A stretch of 64,000 bases of DNA from G963708325 sp963708325 (GTDB lineage Bacteria > Actinomycetota > Thermoleophilia > Solirubrobacterales > 70-9): positions 1,860,001-1,924,000 of the forward strand of contig OY970203.1 in NCBI GenBank assembly GCA_963708325.1, given 5' to 3'. The notes below the pieces were generated by a model, which saw only the letters and a program-made list of their open reading frames with translations, searched no databases and was not told the origin of the DNA. A program made the position numbers and the translations under genes. Of this stretch, positions 47,857 through 56,131 are shown piece by piece; position 1 is the stretch's first letter, and every line of letters starts with the position of its first letter.

Positions 47857-49523
47857 CCCTCGGTCGGCGCCGCCAGATCGGCTTCGGTCCCAGCGTCGGG
47901 CACGCGTGACATCGCGTGCTCGGCGAGCGCCGTGATCGTCAGGCTGGGGTTCACGCCGGGGTTCGCCGGAACGGCGGCGCCGTCGCAGACGAGCAGGTTG
48001 CGGTAGCCGAAGGCGCGGTTTTCGGCGTCCACGACGCCGTGCTCGGCGTCGGCGCCGATCACGGCGCCGCCGAGGATGTGGGCGGTGGTGGGGATGTCGA
48101 GCAGCGACTCGGTGACGCCGCCCTGCGGCGTCCCGGAGATCCGCTCGGCGAACCACTCGGCGGCGCGGGCGGCGACCGGGATGTAGGTGGGGTTCGGCTT
48201 GGCCGGGTCCTGCTCGGTCTGCAGGCGCACGCCGCGGCCCAGCAGGCGGCGCTTCGGGCGCAGCCTGATCGCGTTGTCGAGCGACTGCATCACCAGCAGG
48301 ATCACCGTGCGCCGCGACCAGCGAAACGGCCAGCTCGCGCGGGCCAGGCGCACCGGGTGGCGAATCGCCGCCGCGATCCACTGGAGCGGCCGAGTGACGC
48401 GGCCGCCCGGCCCGGTCATCAGCGTGAACAGCAGGCTCATCGAGTCGGCGCGGCGGCCGTACGTGACCACCTCGATGTGGGTGTCGGGATCCGGGAAGAT
48501 GCTCGAGGTGATCGCCACCGATCTGGCGAAGTCGCGGCTGTCGTCGGGCGCGGTCACCGCCATGATCGACTCGCTGTTGGTCCGCACCAGCTCGCCGAGG
48601 CGGTCCGACAGGCGCGGCAGCGAGCCCGACTGGCGGCAGTTTCGCAGCAGGCTGTTGGTGCCCAGGGCGCCGGCGGCGACAACCACGCCGCGGGCGCTGT
48701 GGGTGCGGCGGTCGCGCCGCAGCCACGCCCCCGAGCGCTCGCTGGTCACCGCGTAGCCGTTGGAGCCGTCGGCGGCGCCGAGCGGGCGGACGTCCGTGAC
48801 CGTGCGCTCGGGCAGGATCCGCACGCCGAGCTTCTCCGCGAACCACAGGTAGTTCTTGCGCAGGGTGTTCTTGGCGTTGTGGCGGCAGCCGATCATGCAG
48901 CTGCCGCAGCGGATGCAGCCGCGCCGCGGCGGTCCCTCGCCGCCGAAGTAGGGATCGGCCGCCTCGACGCCGGGCTCGCCGAAGTAGATGCCGACCCGGG
49001 TGTTGCCGTAGGTGTCGGCGACGCCCAGCTCCTCCCCCAGCTCGCGCAGCAGCAGGTCGGCGGGACCCTCCCCCTCGTAACCGGTCACTCCGAGCATCCG
49101 CTCGGCGCTGTCGTAGTGCGGGGCCAGCGCCGTCTCCCAGGAGCCGAGGTCGGCCCACTGGGGGTCGCGGAAGAACTGCGGCCGCGCGCGGTAGAGGGTG
49201 TTCGCGTAGCCGAGGCTGCCGCCGCCGACGCCGCATCCCGAGGCGACGAACACGTCCCGGAACAGGGTCAGGCGCAGGATCCCGCGCAGGCCTAGCTTCG
49301 GCATCCAGTAGTAGCGGCGGAAGTTCCAGCTGGAGGCGGCGAAGTCGGCGTCCTCGTAGCGACGGCCGCATTCCAGCACGGCGACGGAGTAGCCCTTCTC
49401 GGCGAGGCGCAGGGCGGACACGCTGCCGCCGAAGCCGGAGCCGATGACAAGCCAGTCGTGGTCGTATTGCTGCGGGCGTCGAGCCGAAGACGAGGCGTCA
49501 GGCAGGTGGGGGTCTTGATTCAT
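47835..49523 (-). CDS. GMC-family FAD oxidoreductase (cholesterol-oxidase-like)
   Basis: It is probably an FAD-dependent alcohol or sterol-type dehydrogenase. It has 562 residues. The FAD motif is WLVIGSGFGGSVSALRLAEK; SGCGVGGGSLGYANTLYRAR and a ferredoxin-like CIRCGSCMIGCRHNAKNTL segment follow; the C-terminal active-site region has HILGGAVIGAD and VNPSLTITALAEHAM. The first 14 residues (MNQDPHLPDASSSA) are encoded by the dispersed repeat on its minus strand; the enzyme proper starts at about YDHDWLVIG. There is no good ribosome-binding site at the ATG. Confidence 0.9.
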   Translation of the reverse strand: MNQDPHLPDASSSARRPQQYDHDWLVIGSGFGGSVSALRLAEKGYSVAVLECGRRYEDADFAASSWNFRRYYWMPKLGLRGILRLTLFRDVFVASGCGVGGGSLGYANTLYRARPQFFRDPQWADLGSWETALAPHYDSAERMLGVTGYEGEGPADLLLRELGEELGVADTYGNTRVGIYFGEPGVEAADPYFGGEGPPRRGCIRCGSCMIGCRHNAKNTLRKNYLWFAEKLGVRILPERTVTDVRPLGAADGSNGYAVTSERSGAWLRRDRRTHSARGVVVAAGALGTNSLLRNCRQSGSLPRLSDRLGELVRTNSESIMAVTAPDDSRDFARSVAITSSIFPDPDTHIEVVTYGRRADSMSLLFTLMTGPGGRVTRPLQWIAAAIRHPVRLARASWPFRWSRRTVILLVMQSLDNAIRLRPKRRLLGRGVRLQTEQDPAKPNPTYIPVAARAAEWFAERISGTPQGGVTESLLDIPTTAHILGGAVIGADAEHGVVDAENRAFGYRNLLVCDGAAVPANPGVNPSLTITALAEHAMSRVPDAGTEADLAAPTEGQPLASS

Positions 49524-49525
49524 CG
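49481..49525 (+). repeat. Dispersed 50-bp repeat, copy D (shortened)
   Basis: CGAGGCGTCAGGCAGGTGGG followed by GGTCTTGATTCATCG matches copy B with one mismatch; the left part (GAGCCGAAGA) is shortened by about 7 nt. Unlike the other copies it does not follow a stop codon on its own strand. On the minus strand it provides the ATG (49523) and first codons of the GMC oxidoreductase gene. Confidence 0.75.
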
Positions 49526-49556
49526 TCCCGAGCCGCGGACCGGGGCAACGCTCCGT

Positions 49557-50966
49557 TCACCGGTTCGCCTGCGAGAGAAGGTACAGGCCGAAGCAGGTGA
49601 AGAAGATCATCACGGTCAGCATCCAGTACTGCGACCGGGTGGCGACGCGCAGGTCCTTCCAGGTGGCCAGGGCGCGGTCGTGGGCGAGCGTGAGCCCGCC
49701 GACGTGCCCGATCACCAGCGCCGCCACCTGCACGTACCAGACCGTGGTCACACCGATCGCCACGTAGTCGATCCCGCCCGACGTCGTCCCGAACAGGTCC
49801 CAGCCGTGGCCGAGGGGGTCGGAGAGCAGGTAGGTGAACTGCGCCTGCTCCTGGAAGATCACCAGGCTGAAGTAGTGGGCGACGAGGTAGGCGAAGGCGA
49901 TCGGGATCAGCGAGTGGGCGAAGGAGCGCCGCAGGCGCGCCGCGGGCTCGCCGCCGCCCACGACGCCCATCCCCCAGACGCCGATCAGGTAGACGGCGGC
50001 GACGCCGAGGATCACCGCGGCGAGGAAGATCGTGCCCGTCACCCTGTAGGCGGCCTCCAGGCCGAGGCCGCGGTCCACGAACCAGTTGAAGGTGTCGGCG
50101 ATCGGGGTCTTCAGAGCGCCCTCCTGGGCGCCGTCGAAGGAGGTGCTGCCGATCGCTGCGACGACGAGGCCGACCGATCCCGGCACGGCGGCCCAGCCGA
50201 CCGTGCCGGCGAGCGGCTTTCGCAGTCCCAACCGCCCGTCTCGCGCCTCGACCACCGACAGGCGGGAGAGCATCCCGAAGTAGACGGAGAAGGTCTCGCC
50301 GCGCTCCAGCCATCGCTCGGCGCCGAACAGGCTCATCGCCAGCAGGGTGATCCCGGTGTAGACGAGGGCGGCCTCGGCGACGACGCGGGGGGCCAGACCG
50401 CCGCCCGACAGGCCCGAGCCGGCGTAGACCAGCTCCAGCCAGACGAACGCCACCAGCCCGGCGACCGCGGGCCAGCGGCCGAGCCGCTCGGGGTAGCGCA
50501 GCGGCGGCTCGGACGCGTCCACCCGCGCCACCGCGTTGAAGGTCGCGCCGGCGGCGCGGGCGATCGCCCGCCACGGGTTGAACGCGCGGAAGACGTCCCC
50601 GAGCAGCACGCTCACCGCGGCCAGGCAGAGCCACGCGGTGACGTAGACGAAGGTGAGCGTGAAGTTCTGGTCCGGCTGCGCCGTGCCGGCGAGCCCCGAC
50701 CAGATCGCCACCGCGAGCAGGAAGACGCCGATCGCGCCGGCGGCCAGGTCCGCCGGGCGGGACAGGACGACCCGGGATAGCCGCGGCAGGACCGGATGCC
50801 AGCCGTCGCTCTCCAGGCGCGGCGAGCGCCACCCCAGGGCGAGGCCGACGAAGGAGATGATCAGGACCATCGAGGCGCCCCAGGCGAACAGCCAGGCGGG
50901 GATTGGCAGGTCCTGCTTTCCGATCAGCGCGTGGGCGACCGGCAGCGTCAGCGGCAGGGACGGCAT
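49557..50966 (-). CDS. Polytopic membrane protein (469 residues), paired with cupredoxin-like gene
   Basis: It has 469 residues and about ten to twelve hydrophobic segments, with an extracytoplasmic N-terminus (PAWLFAWGASMVLIISFVGL). Conserved-looking features are FRAFNPWRAIAR, HSLIPIAFAYLVAHYFSLVI and HVGGLTLAHDRAL. Similar proteins in actinobacteria are sometimes labelled fenitrothion hydrolase, a name I would not rely on. The partner upstream on this strand (13 nt away) is a membrane-anchored cupredoxin-like protein, so a role in metal or redox handling at the membrane is possible. Confidence 0.75.
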   Translation of the reverse strand: MPSLPLTLPVAHALIGKQDLPIPAWLFAWGASMVLIISFVGLALGWRSPRLESDGWHPVLPRLSRVVLSRPADLAAGAIGVFLLAVAIWSGLAGTAQPDQNFTLTFVYVTAWLCLAAVSVLLGDVFRAFNPWRAIARAAGATFNAVARVDASEPPLRYPERLGRWPAVAGLVAFVWLELVYAGSGLSGGGLAPRVVAEAALVYTGITLLAMSLFGAERWLERGETFSVYFGMLSRLSVVEARDGRLGLRKPLAGTVGWAAVPGSVGLVVAAIGSTSFDGAQEGALKTPIADTFNWFVDRGLGLEAAYRVTGTIFLAAVILGVAAVYLIGVWGMGVVGGGEPAARLRRSFAHSLIPIAFAYLVAHYFSLVIFQEQAQFTYLLSDPLGHGWDLFGTTSGGIDYVAIGVTTVWYVQVAALVIGHVGGLTLAHDRALATWKDLRVATRSQYWMLTVMIFFTCFGLYLLSQANR

Positions 50967-50979
50967 CGCTAGCGGGACA

Positions 50980-51360
50980 CTAGGGCTCGACCTTGAGCTC
51001 GGCGAGCTGCTGCTTGCGGCTCTCCAGCTCGATCTCGAACGCCCCTTCGATCTTCGCCGGGAAGTCGAACGCGACCGATCCGCCCGCCGGCACTTCCTTC
51101 GCCAGGTCGTAGCCGTGGACGTGGACCTCGTCGGCTACGTCGGAGCGAACCCTGATGCGCACCCGGTCGCCGTGGTGGTAGACGAGGTCCTGGACACCGC
51201 CCACCGGTTTTGCGTCGCGGACCTCGATCGTCCTCACCGCGGATGGGGCCCCGCTCCCGGCCGGCCCCGACTCGCCGCCGCCCTTGAGGACGACGAAGAG
51301 TGCGACGGCGACGACGACGATGAGCCCTGTGACCAGGATCGCTCTCGATTTCGAATCCAC
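50980..51360 (-). CDS. Membrane-anchored cupredoxin-like protein
   Basis: It has 126 residues from a GTG preceded by GAGGAGG. An N-terminal helix (AILVTGLIVVVAVALFVVL) anchors a small beta domain with YHHGDRVRIRVRSDVADEVH then VHGYDLAKEVPAGGSVAF and a C-terminal FEIELESRKQQLAELKV. The EVHVHGYD segment and the strand pattern match cupredoxin-like folds, but a full blue-copper ligand set (Cys in particular) is missing, so copper binding is not assured. Confidence 0.8.
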   Translation of the reverse strand: MDSKSRAILVTGLIVVVAVALFVVLKGGGESGPAGSGAPSAVRTIEVRDAKPVGGVQDLVYHHGDRVRIRVRSDVADEVHVHGYDLAKEVPAGGSVAFDFPAKIEGAFEIELESRKQQLAELKVEP

Positions 51361-51505
51361 GTTTGCCTCCTCACCGCCTCATCGCGCCCGTCGGTCCCGT
51401 TCGCCGGCGCCCAACATCCGCACCGGTTCGGCGTTGTGAGGGTACTGCCGCACCGTCGCCGGGTGCCTGGTAGTTTGCCCGGCCGAAGTGGGGGCAGCGA
51501 CTGCG

Positions 51506-53287
51506 ATGAGGGAACGGATCGGAAGAGGCAGCAGGGGGACGGCGATCGGCGCCGCGGCGATCGCTGCGAGCCTCGCCCTCGCCGCGCCCGCGGCCGCCCA
51601 TATCGAGCGCGCGTCGTACTGGCCGAACCCGGCGCCGGACAGGACGATCACGCCGGCGACCGGTGGCCACGTGCCGGCCTACCGGCCTCTCGCCGCCGCA
51701 CTCGGAAAGGACCGCGGCAGCACCCGCGTCGTCTGCAAGGACTACTCGCTGCACCGCCTCCGCAACGCGCTCGCCGACGGGCGGGCGAACGGCTACAAGC
51801 TGCGGCCGCTTGGGCGGAAGATGCACGTCAGCGCGGCCCGCGCGCAGCGGATCCTCGGCCTCAACGAGGCGCTCTTCCGGATGTGCAGCTACCACTCGAT
51901 CCAGGACGCCGTCACCGATTCGGGCAACAACGACCGCGTCGTGATCATGCCCGGGATCTACACCGAGCCGAAGTCCCGAGCGGCACCAACGAACGACCCC
52001 AAGTGCGACAAGTACGAAATCCAGAATGACCAGAGCCAGGCGGGCGCCGTCTCCTACTCGTACCAGGTGCACTGCCCCAACGACCAGAACCTGATCGCGG
52101 TGATCGGCCGCAAGGAGGGGGGCGCCGCGCCCCAGCCTCCTCGGCAGGACCGCCACGGCATCCCCAACGTCGGCAGGTGCATCCGCTGCAACCTCCAGGT
52201 CGAGGGCTCGGGCGTGACGCCCGACGACGTGGTGATCGACGCCGGCCGCGTCGCCTCCGGGAACGGGGCCCCGATCGGCGCCAAGAAGGACGTCGGCATC
52301 AAGGCGGACCGCGCCGACGGCTTCTACCTTCGCAACCTGACCGTGCGCCACGCCGGGGAGCACGGCGTCTACACCCACGAGGTGGACGGCTACGTGCTGA
52401 AGCGGATCAAGCTCTTCTACTCCGGCGAGTACGGGACCCTGACCTTCGCCTCCGATCACGGCCTCACCACCCAGTGCGAGGCGAAGGGCCACGGCGATGC
52501 CGGCGTCTACCCGGGTGGCGCCCCCGACACCGGCGTCGAGCGCGACAAGCAGTACTACCCGAAGCGACGCCTCAACCAGGAGATCAGGTACTGCGATCTC
52601 CATCACAACAACATCGGCTACTCGGGCACGATGGGGAACGCCACCCACGTCGACCACAACAACTTCTACGGCAATGCCACCGGCCTGACCACGGACTCCT
52701 TCTTCGCCGGCGGCCACCCGGGGTTCCCGACGGACACCCCGAGGTACGACCACAACAGGTTCTTCAACAACAACTTCAACGACTACCGTCAGGGCTCCGA
52801 CGTCGAGTCCCGGGTCGCGGTGCCGATCGGCACCGGGATCCTCGTGGCCGGCGGCAACGACGCCGAGATCACCCAGAACCGCATCTACGGCAATTACCGC
52901 AACGGCACGATGCTGCTGGCGGTTCCCGACGCGATCGCTTGCGACCCCAGCAACGGCTGCACGCCGCAGAACGTCTCCTCCACCTCGAACGGCAACAGGC
53001 AGCACGACAACATCCTCGGGATCGCTCCCGGCGGCAAGGCCGCTCCCAACGGCACCGACTTCTGGTGGGACCAATTCGCGGGGAACACCGGCGACTGCTG
53101 GTTCGACAACACGACCTTCGGCGGCGGCCCGCCGACGAGCGACCCGGCGTCGCCGCTGCTGCCCTCCGACTGCGGGACGAGCGTGGGCACCGGGAACCCC
53201 GCGAAGGAGGCCTACCTCGCGGACTGCGCTGTGAACGGCCCGGACGGCCCACCCTGCGACTGGTCGACGCCTCCCTCGAAGCCGTAA
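51506..53287 (+). CDS. Secreted right-handed beta-helix protein, copy 1
   Basis: It has 593 residues. The start ATG 51506 is preferred to GTG 51488 because it lies 29 nt past a TAGTTT box (51471-51476), the same spacing as in the paralogue. A signal peptide ends near AAPAAAHIERASYW. After a domain with VVCKDYSLHRLRNALADG, the central part has many short beta-helix rungs rich in His-Asn pairs (HHNNIGYSG, HVDHNNFYGNA, RYDHNRFFNNNF, ITQNRIYGNYRNG), as in parallel beta-helix (pectate-lyase-like) proteins. About ten cysteines suggest disulfides. Substrate unknown. Confidence 0.83.
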   Translation: MRERIGRGSRGTAIGAAAIAASLALAAPAAAHIERASYWPNPAPDRTITPATGGHVPAYRPLAAALGKDRGSTRVVCKDYSLHRLRNALADGRANGYKLRPLGRKMHVSAARAQRILGLNEALFRMCSYHSIQDAVTDSGNNDRVVIMPGIYTEPKSRAAPTNDPKCDKYEIQNDQSQAGAVSYSYQVHCPNDQNLIAVIGRKEGGAAPQPPRQDRHGIPNVGRCIRCNLQVEGSGVTPDDVVIDAGRVASGNGAPIGAKKDVGIKADRADGFYLRNLTVRHAGEHGVYTHEVDGYVLKRIKLFYSGEYGTLTFASDHGLTTQCEAKGHGDAGVYPGGAPDTGVERDKQYYPKRRLNQEIRYCDLHHNNIGYSGTMGNATHVDHNNFYGNATGLTTDSFFAGGHPGFPTDTPRYDHNRFFNNNFNDYRQGSDVESRVAVPIGTGILVAGGNDAEITQNRIYGNYRNGTMLLAVPDAIACDPSNGCTPQNVSSTSNGNRQHDNILGIAPGGKAAPNGTDFWWDQFAGNTGDCWFDNTTFGGGPPTSDPASPLLPSDCGTSVGTGNPAKEAYLADCAVNGPDGPPCDWSTPPSKP

Positions 53288-53292
53288 CCGCC

Positions 53293-53670
53293 GTCACTCG
53301 AGCGGCACCGTGCCTCGCACGCCCGGCCCTCTGCGCGGCCGCGATCGCGCTCGCCGGCTGCATCCTCCCGGGCTGCGGCGCCTCCTCGAAGGCGCCGTCC
53401 GAGGCGGGCCCCGCCGGTGTCGTGCCCGTGAACATCCGGGTCGCCGACTGCACCGACTGGAACGGCCAGGCGGTCGAGGACCGGCTGCGCACCGTTCGCG
53501 CGATCCGCGCTGCCGTCGCAGGACCGGAGGGCCGCGGCGTGGTGCTCTCGGACAGGAAGGCATACGACCTCTTTCAGCGGATCTGCGACAGCCCGAACGC
53601 TCGCGCGTTCACGCTCTACGTCCTCTACGTGCGCGCGGCCGGGTTCCAGTCGGTGCAGCCGGCCGGCTGA
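53293..53670 (+). CDS. Small lipoprotein, copy 1 (start unresolved)
   Basis: The frame encodes a lipoprotein-like N-terminus (ALCAAAIALAGCILPGCGASS, lipobox LAGC or LPGC), then VADCTDWNGQAVEDRLRTV, and ends DRKAYDLFQRICDSPNARAF and so on to QPAG. No ATG, GTG or TTG lies before the lipobox in this frame; the position equal to the GTG of the paralogue is a GTC at 53293, given here as start. It might use a rare codon or be fused by reading through upstream codons. It follows the beta-helix gene directly, as does copy 2. Confidence 0.6.
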   Translation, partial: VTRAAPCLARPALCAAAIALAGCILPGCGASSKAPSEAGPAGVVPVNIRVADCTDWNGQAVEDRLRTVRAIRAAVAGPEGRGVVLSDRKAYDLFQRICDSPNARAFTLYVLYVRAAGFQSVQPAG

Positions 53671-53748
53671 CTTCGGGTTCGTCGGACCGCCTCCCACAGG
53701 GACCGCCTCCCGTTAGGATTCTGTGGCCAGGCAGGGAAGCACGGCGCG

Positions 53749-55701
53749 ATGACCGGTTGGACACAGAGAGCGAGGCCAAGGGCGCTGGTCGCCGCCTTTC
53801 TGGGCCTTGCGATCGTGGCCGCCTTGGCGGCGACGGCGTGGGCGCATGTCGAGCGGGCCTCCTACTGGCCGGATCCGGCGCCCGACAAGTCGTTGAATCC
53901 GGCGGCCGGCGGCCACCGGCCCCAGTACAGGCCGCTGCGCGACGTGCTCGGCCCCGACCGCAACCGGACCAACGTCGTCTGCAAGGACTACTCGCTTCAC
54001 CGACTGCGCAACTCGCTCGCCGACGCCGTCGCCCACGGCTACAAGCTGCGACCGAAGGCCGCGACCATCCACGTCAGCCGGCAGCGAGCGGACGAGCTGC
54101 TCTCGCTGAACCAGCGGCTGCGGCGGATGTGCGCCTACGGCAGCATCCAGGCGGCGGTGAACGACTCCGGCAACAACGGCCGCGTCGTGATCATGCCGGG
54201 GATCTACACCGAGCCGCGGTCGCGGGCGGCGAAGACGAACGATCCGGCCTGCGACAAGTACCACATCCTCAACGACCGCGGCGACAGCGGCGCGGTGTCC
54301 TACGAATCCCAGCTCAAGTGCCCCAACGACCAGAACCTGATCGCCGTGCTGGGAAGGGCCCAGGGCCCGCACGAGGACCCCTTCCCGGCGGAGCCGCGCG
54401 CCGACCGCCACGGCATTCCCAACATCGGCCGATGCATCCGCTGCAACCTCCAGGTGGAGGGCTCGGGGATCAGGCCCAACGACGCGGTCATCGACGCCGG
54501 CAACGTCAAGCACGGCAATGGCGGACCGGCGAGGGGTCAAAAGGACGTCGGCATCCGCGCCGACCGCGCCGACGGCTTCTACCTGCGAAACGTCACCGTG
54601 CGGCACGTGAACGAGCACACCGTGTACGTCGAGGAGACCGACGGTTACGTGCTGAACCGGATCAAGACCTACTACGCGGGGGAGTACGGGGTGCTCACGT
54701 TCGTCTCCGACCACGGCCTGATGAAGAACTGCGACGCCAAGGGCAACGGCGACGCCGGCCTGTATCCCGGCGGCGCGCCGGAGACCGGGGACCAGACGGT
54801 CGAGGCCCACCGCCGCTACAACCAGCGGATCACCCGCTGCGACTCACACCACAACGCGCTCGGCTACTCCGGCACCGACGGCAACGCCGTCCACACCGAC
54901 CACTCGAACTTCTACGGCAACATCATGGGTATCTCGACCGACATCTTCACCGCGTCTGGACACCCGGGGTTCCCGCAGGACTCCGGCCGCTGGGACCACA
55001 ACCGGATCTTCTCCAACAACTTCAACGCCTATCGCAAGGGTTCGGACGTCGAGCCCTCGGTGCCGGTGCCGATCGGCGTCGGGATGTGGATCGCCGGCGG
55101 CAACCACAACCGGATCGACCACAACCGGATCTACGACAACTGGCGCCGGGGCACGATGCTGTTCGCCGTCCCCGACGCGTTCGTCTGCCCGACCAAGGAC
55201 GAGAAGAACCTGCACGGCTGCGATCCGGCCAAGGATCAGACCTCCTTCAACAACCACTACTTCGACAACATCCTCGGCCGTGCCCCGAACGGGGCGAAGA
55301 GGCCGAACGGGCTCGACTTCTGGTGGGATTCCTATCCGGACAACACCGGCGACTGCTGGCACGACAACGGGCCCTACACCAGCGATCCGTCACCCTCGCC
55401 GACACCCGGCGCCTCCGTCCCGGGCTTCCTTCCCGAGGACTGCGCCACCAGCACCGGGACGGGCAACGCGCCCGCCGAGGCAGAGCTGCTGGGCTGCTTC
55501 GCCGCGGTCGAGCAGGGAAACTTCGACCCGACCGCCTGCCCGTGGTTCGCGCCGCCGCCCAAGCCCAGCCAGGGCCGTCGCGCCTACCGGGCCTGGGAGG
55601 ACGCCGCGCAACACCGGCTCGCCGGAGCCGTCGACCGCGACAAGGCCTGCGCCCTGGCCGGCCGAGACCCGGGCTGCAGCATCACGACGACAAGGCGCTG
55701 A
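53749..55701 (+). CDS. Secreted right-handed beta-helix protein, copy 2
   Basis: It has 650 residues and is a paralogue of copy 1 over nearly the whole length, with an extra C-terminal segment of about 55 residues (SQGRRAYRAWEDAAQHRLAG). A TAGGAT box (53714-53719) lies 29 nt before the ATG. The signal peptide ends near TAWAHVERASYW. Rungs such as HHNALGYSG, HTDHSNFYGNI, RWDHNRIFSNNF and RIDHNRIYDNW mark the helix. It is likely to have the same fold and a similar target as copy 1. Confidence 0.83.
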   Translation: MTGWTQRARPRALVAAFLGLAIVAALAATAWAHVERASYWPDPAPDKSLNPAAGGHRPQYRPLRDVLGPDRNRTNVVCKDYSLHRLRNSLADAVAHGYKLRPKAATIHVSRQRADELLSLNQRLRRMCAYGSIQAAVNDSGNNGRVVIMPGIYTEPRSRAAKTNDPACDKYHILNDRGDSGAVSYESQLKCPNDQNLIAVLGRAQGPHEDPFPAEPRADRHGIPNIGRCIRCNLQVEGSGIRPNDAVIDAGNVKHGNGGPARGQKDVGIRADRADGFYLRNVTVRHVNEHTVYVEETDGYVLNRIKTYYAGEYGVLTFVSDHGLMKNCDAKGNGDAGLYPGGAPETGDQTVEAHRRYNQRITRCDSHHNALGYSGTDGNAVHTDHSNFYGNIMGISTDIFTASGHPGFPQDSGRWDHNRIFSNNFNAYRKGSDVEPSVPVPIGVGMWIAGGNHNRIDHNRIYDNWRRGTMLFAVPDAFVCPTKDEKNLHGCDPAKDQTSFNNHYFDNILGRAPNGAKRPNGLDFWWDSYPDNTGDCWHDNGPYTSDPSPSPTPGASVPGFLPEDCATSTGTGNAPAEAELLGCFAAVEQGNFDPTACPWFAPPPKPSQGRRAYRAWEDAAQHRLAGAVDRDKACALAGRDPGCSITTTRR

Positions 55702-55703
55702 CG

Positions 55704-56086
55704 GTGCGGTCTCGCCGCCGTCCGGCGGCGGTCCTCGCCCTGATGATCGGCCTCGCATCGCTCGCCGCCTGCGGCAGCTCCGCCGGCGACCCGAGCGGGG
55801 CCGGCCCATCCGGGCTTCACCTGACGGCGCGGCAGGCCGACTGCCGCGACTGGAACCAGGCGAGCGTCGAGGATCGGCTCGCGACGATCGGCGCGATTCG
55901 CGGCTTCGAGGGGGAAGGGTCCCCGGCGAGCCCGGCGCCCATGGAGCCACCCTCTCCGACCACCAGGCCTACGACCTCTTCCAGGGCTGGTGCAAACAGC
56001 GCTTTGCCAGGCGCTTCAAGCTCTACAAGCTGTACTCGCGCGCGGCGCCGTTCTCGGCCTTCGAGGCGGGCAGGCCGGGGGGCTGA
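55704..56086 (+). pseudogene. Small lipoprotein, copy 2, frameshifted
   Basis: A GTG start at 55704 gives RRRPAAVLALMIGLASLAAC, a clear lipobox, then QADCRDWNQASVEDRLATI and AIRGFEGEG. After that the homology to copy 1 continues only in another frame (HGATLSDHQAYDLFQGWCKQ to EAGRPGG, stop at 56084-56086). The shift lies around 55908-55930, next to GAGGGGGAAGGG. It may be a true mutation, a sequencing error in a G-run, or, less likely, programmed frameshifting. The first frame stays open to 56153 without homology. Confidence 0.7.
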
Positions 56087-56131
56087 GGACCGATCCGCGG
56101 GCCGCTTGACCCGCCGGTATAGGATTCGCCC

